A DNA stretch of 64,000 bases from Streptomyces sp. MNU76. GTDB lineage: Bacteria > Actinomycetota > Actinomycetes > Streptomycetales > Streptomycetaceae. Below are positions 9,130-18,244 of this stretch, in pieces. The notes beneath the pieces were generated by a model that saw only the letters and a program-made list of their open reading frames with translations, had not been told where the DNA came from and did no database searches. Where the stretch lies: NCBI RefSeq assembly GCF_020982545.1, contig NZ_JAJKLK010000022.1, positions 428,383-492,382 of the forward strand, given 5' to 3'. Made by a program: the position numbers and the translations under genes. Positions within the stretch are counted from its first letter, which is position 1; every line of letters starts with the position of its first letter.

Positions 9130-9320
9130 GTCTCCTCGGGCCCGCCTTACGTCAAGTGGGGTGCTTCTCGGACGGAGCGTACGACGTCAGCGGCCCGGGC
9201 GGAGCGGGAAAGCGGCGCTTGTACCAAGACTGCGGGAATTCCGGGACAACTGTGTGGCCGCCGGGACACCCCAAGTGGGACATATCACACGTACGTACTG
9301 CTCATGGGAGGGGTGCGGCG

Positions 9321-9731
9321 TCAGGCCGACAGGGGGTCGGCCCGGTCGTCCGCGTCCGGCGCGACCGCCGAGGGGACGTCCGGATGGACGTCGAAGAGAC
9401 GGCGTACCCCGAGGGCGGCGAGGACGCGGTTGACGTGCGCTCCCTCCGCCGGGCCGCCGCCCGCGTGGCCGTCGGCGGGGAGGATCAGCCGGAGCCGTCC
9501 CCGGCAGGAGCGCATCAGACGGCGGGTGGCGACCAGTACGCCCACGCCGCTGGAGTCGCAGAAGACGACGGCGGAAAGGTCGAGGACGAGACTTCGGCGG
9601 CCGTCGGCCACCGCCTCGTGCACCCGCTGACGGAGCACGGGCGAGGTGACGAGGTCCATCTCCCCGGACACACGCAGCACGGCCCAGTCCCCCTGCCCGT
9701 CCTGCTCGCCGTCGGTCACTTCGAACGCCAC
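9321..9731 (-). CDS. STAS-domain anti-sigma factor antagonist
   Basis: 136-residue STAS protein (SpoIIAA/RsbV type). The phosphorylatable serine motif is VFCDSSGVGVL, about two fifths of the way along, preceded by the conserved GEMDLVTSPVLR strand-helix. In the family, the unphosphorylated form binds an RsbW-like kinase and frees a sigma factor. The GTG at 9731 has a good GAGAGG ribosome site 7 nt upstream; an ATG at 9770 would add 13 residues. The C-terminal 40 residues are Asp/Ala-rich. The RsbW-like gene at 2418-3005 is a possible but unproven partner. Confidence 0.85.
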   Translation of the reverse strand: MAFEVTDGEQDGQGDWAVLRVSGEMDLVTSPVLRQRVHEAVADGRRSLVLDLSAVVFCDSSGVGVLVATRRLMRSCRGRLRLILPADGHAGGGPAEGAHVNRVLAALGVRRLFDVHPDVPSAVAPDADDRADPLSA

Positions 9732-10286
9732 CGCGATGCCTCTCAGTCGCCGAACCGGAAGCCACTGCACCGCTTCCTGCTGCGCGGCTGCCCCGCCGTC
9801 GTTCCATGAAACACCGGGGGCCCGGCGAAAGCGCGGGGTAAGCGAGCCAATTCCAGGCCCTTTTCGGTGCGTTTTCCATCGAGTACGGTCACATGTGATC
9901 GAAGTTTGATCACGAATGGCTTCGGAACCGATCCGATCCGGGCCAGGACGAGCCTGACCCGGTTGGATTCGTGCAGATCAGGCACCTCATATGGTCGTAC
10001 AGGCATACGAAAGGCGGGCGAACGCCCACGTGGGCGGTGTGGAAACGGCTTACCCGTGAGGCGCATACCACCTCCGGCCTCGCGAGGGGCGCGCATTGCC
10101 ATAAAGGGGCGTGCGCGGTCAGCGGTGCCGACTACATTCGGGACGGCGGTGCGCACAGGCTGGAATCGAGCCGGAAGCGGACTGCCGCGGACCGGAGGTC
10201 GGTTCGGGGATCCGCCGACGGCCGAGCGGCGGCCGACCAGGCGGTCATGCAGGAACGGCGCAGGTGAGAGCAGGGTGAGGGGCTGT
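9732..10286. other. Divergent promoter region between STAS and ECF sigma genes
   Basis: About 550 bases without a gene. It contains the inverted repeat GTGATC-N7-GATCAC at 9895-9913 and less GC-rich stretches around 9860-9930. Plus-strand reading frames through it have no domain similarity. Probably it holds the promoters of both flanking regulators. Confidence 0.5.
9895..9913. promoter_or_regulatory. Inverted repeat GTGATC-N7-GATCAC
   Basis: Perfect 6-bp arms, possibly an operator for the STAS or sigma gene. It resembles a stretched CRP-type site but the spacing is wrong for CRP. Confidence 0.35.
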
Positions 10287-10866
10287 ATGGCGACGACGGA
10301 CGCACCGCCCCGCTGGGACCGCAGGATGCAGCAGCGGCTGGCGCGGGGCGAGGCGGCGGCGCTCGGTGAGCTGTACGACCGGTTCGCGTCCCTCGTGCAC
10401 GGGCTGGCCCACCGTGTCCTCGGCGACGAGCGGGGCGCCGACGGCATCACCCGCGAGGTGTTCCTGCGCCTCTGGGAGAACCCCGAGGCGTACGACCCCA
10501 AGCAGGGGCCGCTGCGGTCCTGGGTGGCGGCACTGACCCACCGTCTGGCGGTGCAGCGGCTGCGGGCCGACGAGACCGCCGCGCTCGCCCGGGGCGGCGA
10601 GGGCACGGCGGAGGACCTGGAACGCAAGGTCCACCAGGCGTCGGTGGCGGCCCGCGCGGACTACATCGTGCAGGCCATGCCCGCCCCGCTGCGGGCCGCG
10701 CTGGAGCTGGCCTATTTCCAGCGCCGTGACTACCGCCAGACCGCCACCGACCTGGGCGTCACCGAGGACGAGGCCCGACGCCGCCTCCGCCTCGGCCTCC
10801 AGCTCCTCTCCACCGCCCACGACACCCGCCCTCCGGCACCCCACCCGAACCCGGGCCCTCACATGA
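10287..10866 (+). CDS. ECF-type RNA polymerase sigma factor
   Basis: Sigma-70 region 2 (GELYDRFASLVHGLAHRVLG, then ITREVFLRLWENP) and region 4 (MPAPLRAALELAYFQRRDYRQTATDLGVTEDEARRRLRLG) are present in the first 180 residues; region 2.3-2.4 is rather degenerate. Start ATG 10287. As read, the frame runs on without a stop, but a TGA at 10864-10866 overlaps an ATG at 10863 (ATGA), the normal junction to an anti-sigma gene. This suggests a one-base error in the sigma C-terminus near 10810-10860. It is paired with the zinc-finger gene downstream. Confidence 0.8.
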
Positions 10867-12693
10867 CCACCACGCCGAGCCCACACGGACCGCCCGAGCC
10901 GGAGAACGGGGAAACCCCACCCCGGCCCGCCCGATCGCGCCCACCGCCCCGACCGCACGACACCCCTCCGCCCACGAAGCGGTCCCCGTCCACACCACCG
11001 GGCGCACCGGCCCCGACGAGCGGGACGAGGACGGATTCGGGGAGGGGCCCGGAAACGGGCTTGGCAAGGGTCCCGGGGCCGGCGCTGACGAGCCGACCGT
11101 GGCGAGCGGCACGGGCGGACCGAGCGAACCGAGCGGACCTGGGGAGCCGGGCGAGTCGGACGAGGCGCGCGGCTCAGGCGAGCCGGACGGGCCGGACAGG
11201 ACAGACGGCTCCGGCAGGCCGGGGGGAGCGGCCGGACCGAGTCGGCCGGGCGAACCGGGCCGGCCGAGCCGACCTGGCGGTACGAGCGGACCGGGCGGGC
11301 CCGGGGAGCCGGGCGAGCCGCGTGGGCCTCAGGGTGGCGGTGGTGAGCCGGTGCGGCCGCCCCGCATACCGCTGCCGCGCACCTCCGTGGAGGACACCGG
11401 AATGCCTCTGCCCGACGCCACGCCGAGCCCCACCACGGAGACGCCCACGCCGACTTCCCCTTCCCCGGTGCTCCCTTGCCGCCCGGCTCTTCCGGGTTCC
11501 CCGGCTCCCGCCCTCCCTCGTGCTGGAACACCGGGTGCTGAAGGCGTTGCTCGGGGCCTGGGCCCTCGCGGTGTGCTCCGCGGAGGAGGCGCTGGCGGTG
11601 GAGGAGCATCTCGGGGTGTGCGGAGGGTGCGCGGACGAGGCCCGGCGGCTGCGGGAGGCCGTGGGGCTGCTGCACCCGCCGGAGAGCCTCGACCTCGACC
11701 CGGCCCTGCGCACCCAGGTACTGGACGCCTGCCTGGGCCGCCGCCCACCCCGTATCCCCGTCCCCGCTGGGCCGCCCCTTTCGACGCGGAGACGGCCCGG
11801 CTGGACGCCCTGCTCCAGGACATCGGCGCCGCCGACTGGCACGCCCTGTCCGGCTGCGCTGGTTCGAGGGCGAAGGCCCGGTGGACCGTCGTACGACCGT
11901 CGCCGGGGTCATCGCCCATCTGCTCACCGTCGACGGGCTCGTCGCCACGGCCCTCGGCCTGGAGGACCCCCTCGCCCCGCTCACCCCGCCCGACGGGCTC
12001 GAACCGGGCCCCGACAAGCCCGCTGTCGCTCTCTCCCCGGCCGCTCGCACCGAGGCGTACTGGAAGGCGTCCCACTTCCCGCCCACCCGCGCCCTGCGCG
12101 CCTGGCGGCAACAGAGCCACGACATCGTCCGCACCACCTCGTTCACGAACAGCGACGACCCCGACGGCTCCGGCACCCCCGGCAGCCCAGGCCGCCTGAC
12201 CGTCCCGTACGGCGGCTTCGAGCTTCCCCTCCAGGACGCGATGATCGATCGGGCGTTCGAGTGCTGGATTCACGCGGAGGACATCGCGGAGGCCGTGGAC
12301 TACCCGTACGAGCCGCCCTCCGGCCGTCATCTGCACGGCATGATCGACCTTGCGGCCCGCATGCTGCCGGTGTCGCTGGCCGAGCGCCGCAGGACCGGGC
12401 TCGCGTCCCCGCCCCCGCCCGGCCGTCACCTCGTACCGGCCGGCACCCCTGGCCGCAGCCTCCGCCTGGAGATCGAGGGCTCCGGCGGCGGTGAGTGGCT
12501 GATCCCCCTCGACTCCCCCGCGGCCCTCGGCTCCGCCGACCACGAAGTGGCCCACGTGGCCCTGGACGGCGTCGAGTTCTGCCGGCTCGCCGCCGGGCAC
12601 GTACCTCCGGAGGAGGCGGCCGCCGGACAGGGCGGCGACCGGGAGGCGATCAGGGACGTGCTCTTCGCGGCGGCGGCCCTGAGCCGTATGTAG
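10863..12693 (+). pseudogene. zinc-finger anti-sigma factor with mycothiol maleylpyruvate isomerase domain, frameshifted as read
   Basis: A single protein is recoverable across three frames: a long Gly/Pro/Ser/Glu-rich linker (about 10900-11470), a zf-HC2 zinc finger (EEHLGVCGGCADEA, an H-x3-C-x2-C motif, about 11600-11640), and a DinB/maleylpyruvate-isomerase-like domain to 12693 (FDAETARLDALLQDIG, then RTTVAGVIAHLLTVDGL). Adding one C to the run near 11766 and one near 11845 restores the last two joins exactly; two further shifts lie near 10920 and 11500. The zinc finger would bind the adjacent ECF sigma. Domain order matches a conserved Streptomyces sigma/anti-sigma pair. Confidence 0.75.
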
Positions 12694-12736
12694 ACCCGCG
12701 GCCGGTGAACAGCCGGTGGTGCTCAGACCGGTGGTG

Positions 12737-13234
12737 TCAGAGCTGCCAGACCAGCAGCGCGTGACCCTCGCGGGCCGCCGCGCCGAAGTACTCCACCAGC
12801 TGTCCGTACACGAACCGCGTCATCTTCAGGGCCTGGGCCTCGTCCCAGACGGGCGGGCACAGCCCCGCCTCGACGACATCACCCGGCTCGACGTACGCCA
12901 GGAGCCGGTCGATCGGCAGGTCGGCCAGCCCACGGGCCGCCACGCCCACCTGCTCGGCGGTCAGATAGCCGTAGTCCCCGTACACGGGGTCCGCGTAACG
13001 AATCCGCTGCTCACCGTGGCTGACGTCCACGGGGAACCCGGCACGTCCCAGCAGCACACGGAGCAGGGGCCAGGCCATGTCGCTGGCGTAGTAGAGCGCG
13101 TCGGCGGGCCCGGGCTCGAAGTGCTCCTCGCCCTCCCGGACGTCCTCCATGAGGTTCCACGCCCAGTCGAAATCCTGCTGGACCCGCTCCAACTCCTCGG
13201 CCGTCAGGCGGAGGTACTCCCCGATGGAACCCAT
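12737..13234 (-). CDS. DUF1877 (YfbM-like) protein
   Basis: 165 residues starting MGSIGEYLRLTAEELER, typical of the YfbM/DUF1877 family of small cytosolic proteins of unknown function. ATG at 13234, stop at 12737. It lies 11 nt downstream of purU on the same strand and is probably co-transcribed with it. The conserved aromatic/acidic stretch DPVYGDYGYLTAEQV is present. No catalytic role can be assigned. Confidence 0.8.
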   Translation of the reverse strand: MGSIGEYLRLTAEELERVQQDFDWAWNLMEDVREGEEHFEPGPADALYYASDMAWPLLRVLLGRAGFPVDVSHGEQRIRYADPVYGDYGYLTAEQVGVAARGLADLPIDRLLAYVEPGDVVEAGLCPPVWDEAQALKMTRFVYGQLVEYFGAAAREGHALLVWQL

Positions 13235-13245
13235 GTGCCCGGCCT

Positions 13246-14127
13246 TTAGGCGAAGACGACCGTACGGCGCCCGTTCATCAGGATGCGCCGCTCGGCGTGC
13301 CACTTGACCGCCCGCGCGAGCGCCTGGCACTCCACGTCACGCCCGACCGCGACGAGCCCCTCGGGCGTCACGCCGTGGCCCACCCGCTCGACCTCCTGCT
13401 CGATGATCGGCCCTTCGTCGAGGTCGGCGGTGACATAGTGCGCCGTCGCGCCGATCAGCTTCACCCCGCGCGTGTGCGCCTGGTGGTACGGCTTCGCGCC
13501 CTTGAAACTCGGCAGGAAGGAGTGGTGGATGTTGATGATGCGTCCGCTGAGCTGCTTGCAGAGGTCGTCGGAGAGGACCTGCATGTAGCGGGCCAGCACG
13601 ACCAGCTCGACGTTCTCCTCGCGCACGATCTCCAGCAGCCGCGCCTCCGCGTCCGCCTTGGTCTCCTTGGTCACCGGGATGTGGTGGAAGGGGATGTCGT
13701 ACGACCCCACCAGCTCGGCGAAGTCGGTGTGGTTGGAGACGACGGCCGCCACCTCCACCGGCAGGGCGCCCGTGCTCGCCCGGAAGAGCAGGTCGTTCAG
13801 GCAGTGCCCGAACCTGCTGACCATCAGGACGATCCGCATCTTCTCGTCGGCCAGGTTGATCTGCCAGTCCATCTGGAAGGAGTCACCGATCGCGGCGAAG
13901 CTGGCCCGCAGCTTGTCCACGTTCACCGGGGCGTCCGCCGAGAAGTGCACGCGCATGAAGAACAGACCCGTGTCGTGGTCGCCGAACTGCTGACTGTCCT
14001 CGATGTTCCCGCCGGTCATGAAGAGGTAGCTCGACACGGCGTGCACGATGCCCGGCTTGTCGGGGCAGGCGATGGTGAGGACGTACTGGTCGGCGGGCGC
14101 CGCGGCTCGGGTGGACTGCTCGTTCAT
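13246..14127 (-). CDS. purU: formyltetrahydrofolate deformylase
   Basis: 293 residues. It hydrolyses 10-formyl-THF to formate and THF, balancing one-carbon pools and supplying formate. An N-terminal ACT domain (about 14-90) is followed by the formyltransferase-like hydrolase domain with catalytic residues Asn199 (INIHHSFLPSF), His201 and Asp237 (LDEGPII). Length and motifs match PurU closely. ATG start at 14127. It is followed by the DUF1877 gene; the upstream neighbour on the same strand (14232-14732) is about 100 bp away. Confidence 0.95.
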   Translation of the reverse strand: MNEQSTRAAAPADQYVLTIACPDKPGIVHAVSSYLFMTGGNIEDSQQFGDHDTGLFFMRVHFSADAPVNVDKLRASFAAIGDSFQMDWQINLADEKMRIVLMVSRFGHCLNDLLFRASTGALPVEVAAVVSNHTDFAELVGSYDIPFHHIPVTKETKADAEARLLEIVREENVELVVLARYMQVLSDDLCKQLSGRIINIHHSFLPSFKGAKPYHQAHTRGVKLIGATAHYVTADLDEGPIIEQEVERVGHGVTPEGLVAVGRDVECQALARAVKWHAERRILMNGRRTVVFA

Positions 14128-14231
14128 GCCCGACAGGGTCCCATATGGCGTACCCCTGTCGGCAACCGTCCCGAGGGCCGGACCGCGGGCCCGAAGGCCG
14201 GACGGATGACCCGACCGGCCGGACGGCTCCC

Positions 14232-14732
14232 CTACGCCGCCCTGGTCATGATCCGCAGCACTTCGAGCGTGCGCGGCGGTGTGTCCGGGTCCTCGCCGTC
14301 GCTCATCGAGAGCCGTACGTGGGCCTCGCGGGCGGCGCGGACGGCCTCGGGCCAGGCCTCGTGGTCGAGGTACGCGGAGACGGGCGCGTCCGGACCCACC
14401 TGGTGCATGATCCGCAGCACGCGCAGCACGGCGGTGTCGACGAGGGCCGCCTCCTGGGCGTCACGGAAGATCGTGCCGACGTACTTCTCGGCGGACCAGT
14501 TGTCCAGCCAGGTGTCCTCGACCAGGCGGTACACGGCGTCGGTGACGTCCCCATACCCGTCGGCACCGGCCAGCCAGACGTTCTGCTGGAACGCGGGGTC
14601 GGAGAGCATGTGCAGCGCGGAGCGCACATTGCTGCGCCAGCGCCACCACGGCATGTCATTCAGTGGCATGCCGCCCATGGTGAACGAGCGACGCCCACGA
14701 CGGGAAGGGGTCTCCGGGCCTTGGACGGTCAT
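14232..14732 (-). CDS. conserved Streptomyces protein of unknown function
   Basis: 166 residues, soluble, with a conserved core WRWRSNVRSALHMLSDP, then NVWLAGADGYGDVTDAVYRLVEDTWLD. From memory this resembles the family named after SCO4402 in S. coelicolor, which would fit its place next to purU. The start at 14732 could move to an internal ATG (MGGMPLNDMPWW) about 18 residues in. No catalytic motif or membrane segment is seen. The C-terminal RVLRIMHQ helix region suggests an all-alpha fold, which is inference only. Confidence 0.7.
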   Translation of the reverse strand: MTVQGPETPSRRGRRSFTMGGMPLNDMPWWRWRSNVRSALHMLSDPAFQQNVWLAGADGYGDVTDAVYRLVEDTWLDNWSAEKYVGTIFRDAQEAALVDTAVLRVLRIMHQVGPDAPVSAYLDHEAWPEAVRAAREAHVRLSMSDGEDPDTPPRTLEVLRIMTRAA

Positions 14733-14860
14733 CGGTCACGCATTCCTCTCTGCAACCACTCGAAAATACGATCGTAGCTCCTCGCAATTCACCTCCCGGT
14801 CACCCCGCGTTGACCATCCGTCACGCCCGGGTTGGTGGTGTGGCGGAATCGTGCGGAGCC

Positions 14861-16165
14861 ATGACTGGCTTCCAGGCACGACGGACACCGCAGACCCCAG
14901 GCCCTCCCCCAAGCCGCGCCAAACGCCTGGTCAGAGCCACCACGCTGGCGGCGTGTGCCTCACTCGTCGCCGGATGCGGGGTCATCCCCGGTACCACGGG
15001 GGGTACCGGGGACGGCCCCGTCACCGTCATGACCTGGGCCCCGGAGAAGACCGCCGCCACCAACAAGCCCGGCATGCCCGCGATGGCCAAAGCGTACGCC
15101 CGCTGGGTCAACGCCAAGGGCGGCATCAACGGCCGCGAGCTGCGGATCCTGACCTGCAACGACCGGAACGAGACGGTGACGGCCGCGAAGTGCGCCCGCC
15201 GTGCCGCCGACGAGGACGTCGTCGCGGTCGTCGGATCGTACAGTCAGCACGGCCGTTCCTTCCTCGCTCCGCTGGAGTCGGCGGGCATCCCGTACATCGG
15301 CGGCTACGGCGTCACCGACGCCGAGTTCGCCAGCGCCCTGTCGTACCCGGTCAACGGCGGACAGGCCGCCCTGATGGCCGGTCTCGGCGAGCAGCTCGCC
15401 GAGGACTGCGGCCCGGTCGCCCTCGTCCGCCCCGACTCGATAGCCGGCGACCAGCTGCCGCTGCTGCTGGACTCGGGGCTGCGGTCCGGGGGCCACGGCG
15501 GGTCGGAGGACCAGCTGGCCGCGGAGGACGCGACCGAGTACGGGGGGCACGCCCGGGAGGCGCTGCGGCGGGCCAGTACCGAGCCGGGCCGGGAGGGGTG
15601 CGTGGTCCCCGCCCTGGGTGACCGCACCTTCACCTTCATGGACTCCTTCCGCCGCGACCGCGCGGACTTCCCGGACGTCCGTACGGGGACGGTCCTGGGC
15701 AGCGTCGACCAGACGGTGATCGACGCGACCGGGGGGAAGTCGGGGCCGTACGAGGGGGCGTACGTCACCGGCTGGTACCCGGTGGAGAGCGACAAGCGGT
15801 GGGACCGGATGAAGGAGGTGATCCGGGAGCACGCGTTCGGCGACAACCGGATCGACCCCGCGGACCCGGGGGTGCAGACCACGTGGATCGCCTACACCGT
15901 GCTGACGGCCGCCCTCCGGAAGATCGGTGACGGAGAGGTGACCGCGTATGCGATCCGTCGTGTCCTCGACGACGGTCTGAAAGTCAGCACCGGCGGCCTG
16001 ACCCCACCGCTCAGCTGGCGCTTCGAGGACCTCATCGCCTCCGCCGGCTTCCCCCGCCTCATCAACCCCGAGGTCACCTTCCAGATGGTCCGCAAGGGCC
16101 AACTGATCGCGGCCCGAAGGGACTTCGTGAACGTGGAGAAGACCTTGGTGGAAGCAGAAAACTGA
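14861..16165 (+). CDS. amino-acid-type ABC transporter substrate-binding lipoprotein (orphan)
   Basis: 434-residue periplasmic-binding-protein type I (Peripla_BP_6, Leu/Ile/Val or urea binding fold). A lipoprotein signal ends in LVAGC, with Cys39 as the lipidated residue. The mature N-terminus has the family pattern (AYARWVNAKGGINGRELRI). ATG 14861 gives the best signal peptide; an in-frame TTG at 14810 is less likely. No permease or ATPase gene is adjacent, so it either works with a distant transporter or serves as a sensor. A hairpin follows the gene. Confidence 0.85.
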   Translation: MTGFQARRTPQTPGPPPSRAKRLVRATTLAACASLVAGCGVIPGTTGGTGDGPVTVMTWAPEKTAATNKPGMPAMAKAYARWVNAKGGINGRELRILTCNDRNETVTAAKCARRAADEDVVAVVGSYSQHGRSFLAPLESAGIPYIGGYGVTDAEFASALSYPVNGGQAALMAGLGEQLAEDCGPVALVRPDSIAGDQLPLLLDSGLRSGGHGGSEDQLAAEDATEYGGHAREALRRASTEPGREGCVVPALGDRTFTFMDSFRRDRADFPDVRTGTVLGSVDQTVIDATGGKSGPYEGAYVTGWYPVESDKRWDRMKEVIREHAFGDNRIDPADPGVQTTWIAYTVLTAALRKIGDGEVTAYAIRRVLDDGLKVSTGGLTPPLSWRFEDLIASAGFPRLINPEVTFQMVRKGQLIAARRDFVNVEKTLVEAEN

Positions 16166-16173
16166 CGGCCCCG

Positions 16174-16215
16174 CCGGAGCCCCGGGCCCGAGGCACGACA
16201 GACGAGGGGCTCCGG
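16174..16215. terminator. Hairpin terminator between converging genes
   Basis: Perfect 10-bp inverted repeat CCGGAGCCCC / GGGGCTCCGG with a 22-nt loop, 8 bp after the lipoprotein stop. Confidence 0.5.
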
Positions 16216-16271
16216 GGGTGTGACGGGCAGGGCCCCGGGTGTGACCGGCGAGAGGCCCCGGGGCCGGGTTC

Positions 16272-18032
16272 CTACAGCTGGACCGCTTGGCGTTCGGTCA
16301 GGGTGTAGGTATTGGCGATCTTGTTCCAGAGTTCGGCGGCCTTGGTCTTCTCGGCGCTGGCCGTGGCGCTGGCCTGGTTGCCGGCCTGGGTCTGGCCGGT
16401 GGTGCGGGCCTGCCCCTTCCTGCAGCCCTTCTTCTTGGCGGTCTGGTCCGCCCACGCGGCGTAGTGGTTGTCCGCGGAGGCGGACGCCTTCCAGGCGTTG
16501 GTCAGCGAGGTGGTCAGGGCCTCGTGGTCCGGCAGCCGGTCGACGGAGAGCTCGCCGAGCCGGGTGACCAGGTCGGTGCGCTGCTTCGCCGCGTCCCGCA
16601 GGTCCGTGGCGGCCTGGCCCAGGTTGGAGCAGGTCTTGATGTTCGCGACCGCCTTGATCACGCTGCTCCGGCTGTCGCCGCTGTCCGCCAGCAGCTTGTC
16701 GAGCGCGACCGCCTGCTCCCGCGCCGGATCCGCCGACGCGGACGCCGACTGCTCGGGCGTCCCGGACGCCGACACCGGCTTGTTGTCGCTCGGCTGCGAC
16801 TCGTCCCCCGACCCGGCCATCAACGCGCCCGCCCCGATCCCGAGCACCGCGATCCCCACACCGACGAGCGCGATCAACGGCACTCGCGATCTCGTACGAC
16901 CGCCCCCACCGCCCCCGCTCTCGCGTCTCTGGGAGGCCCGCCCGGTATGACCACCGTGGCCACCGTGACCACCGGGTCCACCGTGGCCGCCCGGACCCCG
17001 CGGCGGCTGCGGGGCGGCATGACCGGGGTCGATCTTCGGCAACTGCTGAGTGGACCCGGGAGCACCACCGGCCCCCGGCTCGTTCCGGAAGAGGCTGTCG
17101 AACACGTCCGGCTGCTGCTGACCCTGCTGCGCTCCCGGCGCACCGTACGACCGGGGGCGCGGCTGCGGCTGCGCGGCCACCGGCGGTATGTACTGCGTCG
17201 CCGCCTCGTCCGGATGCCCGGCGCCGTCGTCCGGTACCTGCCCGAGATACGTCGTGGCGTCCCCGGACGCCTCCGGCGGCAGCGCGCCCGGCCCGACCGG
17301 CGGCAGGAACTGCGTGGCGGCCTCGGCGGCGGGCGCCTGCGTGACCACCGGCGGTATGAACTGCGTCGCCGCCTCGTCCCCCGGCATGGCCCCGGCCCCC
17401 GGCACGAACGGTATGTACTGGGTCGCCCCCTCGTCCACGGGCGGCAGCGGCGCGCTCTGCTGCGGCTGCGGCGGCTGCTGCTGCGGTGCCTGGGGCGACG
17501 CCCCGGCGGACGGCACGGCCACCTCTCCCGCGACCGGCGGCAACGGCGCGCCCGCCCCCACCTCGCCGTACCCCGCGCCCCCGTAGGCCGCCCCTGGCGC
17601 CCCCTCGGGAGGCAGGGGCATCCCACTCTGGGTGCCGTAGCCCTGAGCGGCGGCCGGGCCGCTGTGGGCCCCGTACGTCTGACCGGCCGCGTCACCCTGG
17701 GGCCCGTACGCCCCCTGCGCGCCCTGCGCGCCGTACCCGGCGTGTCCGGCGTGTCCGCCCGCCGTGCCGTACGCGCCCTGCGCCCCGTGCGCTCCCCACT
17801 CCGGCGCGGGGGGCGCACTGTTCCAGTGGTCGGCCTGCGGCTGGGCGGAGGGCGCCGGGGTCTCCTCGGAGCCCCACTGCCGCTGCTGGTCCCACGGCTG
17901 AACCGCGGCCGGCGGCAGCGGGGCCGGCGGCAGATCTCTCGGGTGGAGCGGCGCCCCACCGTCCGAGGGCAGCACGATGCCTTCGCGCGCGGTCCGCGCC
18001 GAGGGCTCCTCGCCCTGTCCACTCTGCGTCAC
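16272..18032 (-). CDS. proline-rich single-pass membrane protein with repeated ATQ(Y/F)IPPV motifs
   Basis: 586 residues. The first ~380 are a disordered Pro/Gln/Gly/Ala-rich cytosolic region with four near-identical motifs, ATQYIPFV, ATQFIPPV, ATQFLPPV and ATQYIPPV, plus a His/Gly stretch. One membrane segment (VPLIALVGVGIAVLGIGAG, about 388-406) is followed by a ~170-residue outer domain with two cysteines. The Thr-Gln motifs resemble Ser/Thr-kinase target sites bound by FHA domains, which is inference. ATG 18032. Monocistronic; the NsdA-like gene is 210 bp upstream on the same strand. Confidence 0.75.
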   Translation of the reverse strand: MTQSGQGEEPSARTAREGIVLPSDGGAPLHPRDLPPAPLPPAAVQPWDQQRQWGSEETPAPSAQPQADHWNSAPPAPEWGAHGAQGAYGTAGGHAGHAGYGAQGAQGAYGPQGDAAGQTYGAHSGPAAAQGYGTQSGMPLPPEGAPGAAYGGAGYGEVGAGAPLPPVAGEVAVPSAGASPQAPQQQPPQPQQSAPLPPVDEGATQYIPFVPGAGAMPGDEAATQFIPPVVTQAPAAEAATQFLPPVGPGALPPEASGDATTYLGQVPDDGAGHPDEAATQYIPPVAAQPQPRPRSYGAPGAQQGQQQPDVFDSLFRNEPGAGGAPGSTQQLPKIDPGHAAPQPPRGPGGHGGPGGHGGHGGHTGRASQRRESGGGGGGRTRSRVPLIALVGVGIAVLGIGAGALMAGSGDESQPSDNKPVSASGTPEQSASASADPAREQAVALDKLLADSGDSRSSVIKAVANIKTCSNLGQAATDLRDAAKQRTDLVTRLGELSVDRLPDHEALTTSLTNAWKASASADNHYAAWADQTAKKKGCRKGQARTTGQTQAGNQASATASAEKTKAAELWNKIANTYTLTERQAVQL

Positions 18033-18142
18033 CGAGACTCCTACGAATGGGGGACTTGTGGAATCGTCGACTCACGCTACCGGGTCCGAACGACACCCCA
18101 CGCACCACCCGCGCCCGAGCAGGACGGCTCCGCCGCCCTGAC

Positions 18143-18182
18143 GAGGGGCGAAGCCCTTCCAAGGGGCGCGGGGAACCGCGCG
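18143..18182. repeat. Dispersed Streptomyces hairpin repeat
   Basis: A GGGGCGAAGCCC mini-hairpin followed by the repeat arm AGGGGCGCGGGGAACCGCGC, just downstream of the NsdA-like gene. Confidence 0.6.
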
Positions 18183-18244
18183 ACCAGCCCCCACCGGGCC
18201 CGCGGCCGCGAACAACGGAAGCCCCCCTGTCCGGCGCGGAGCGC

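Noticed and set aside
9895..9913. CRP (TGTGA-N6-TCACA) site
   Set aside because: The spacing between half-sites is wrong; kept only as a generic inverted repeat.
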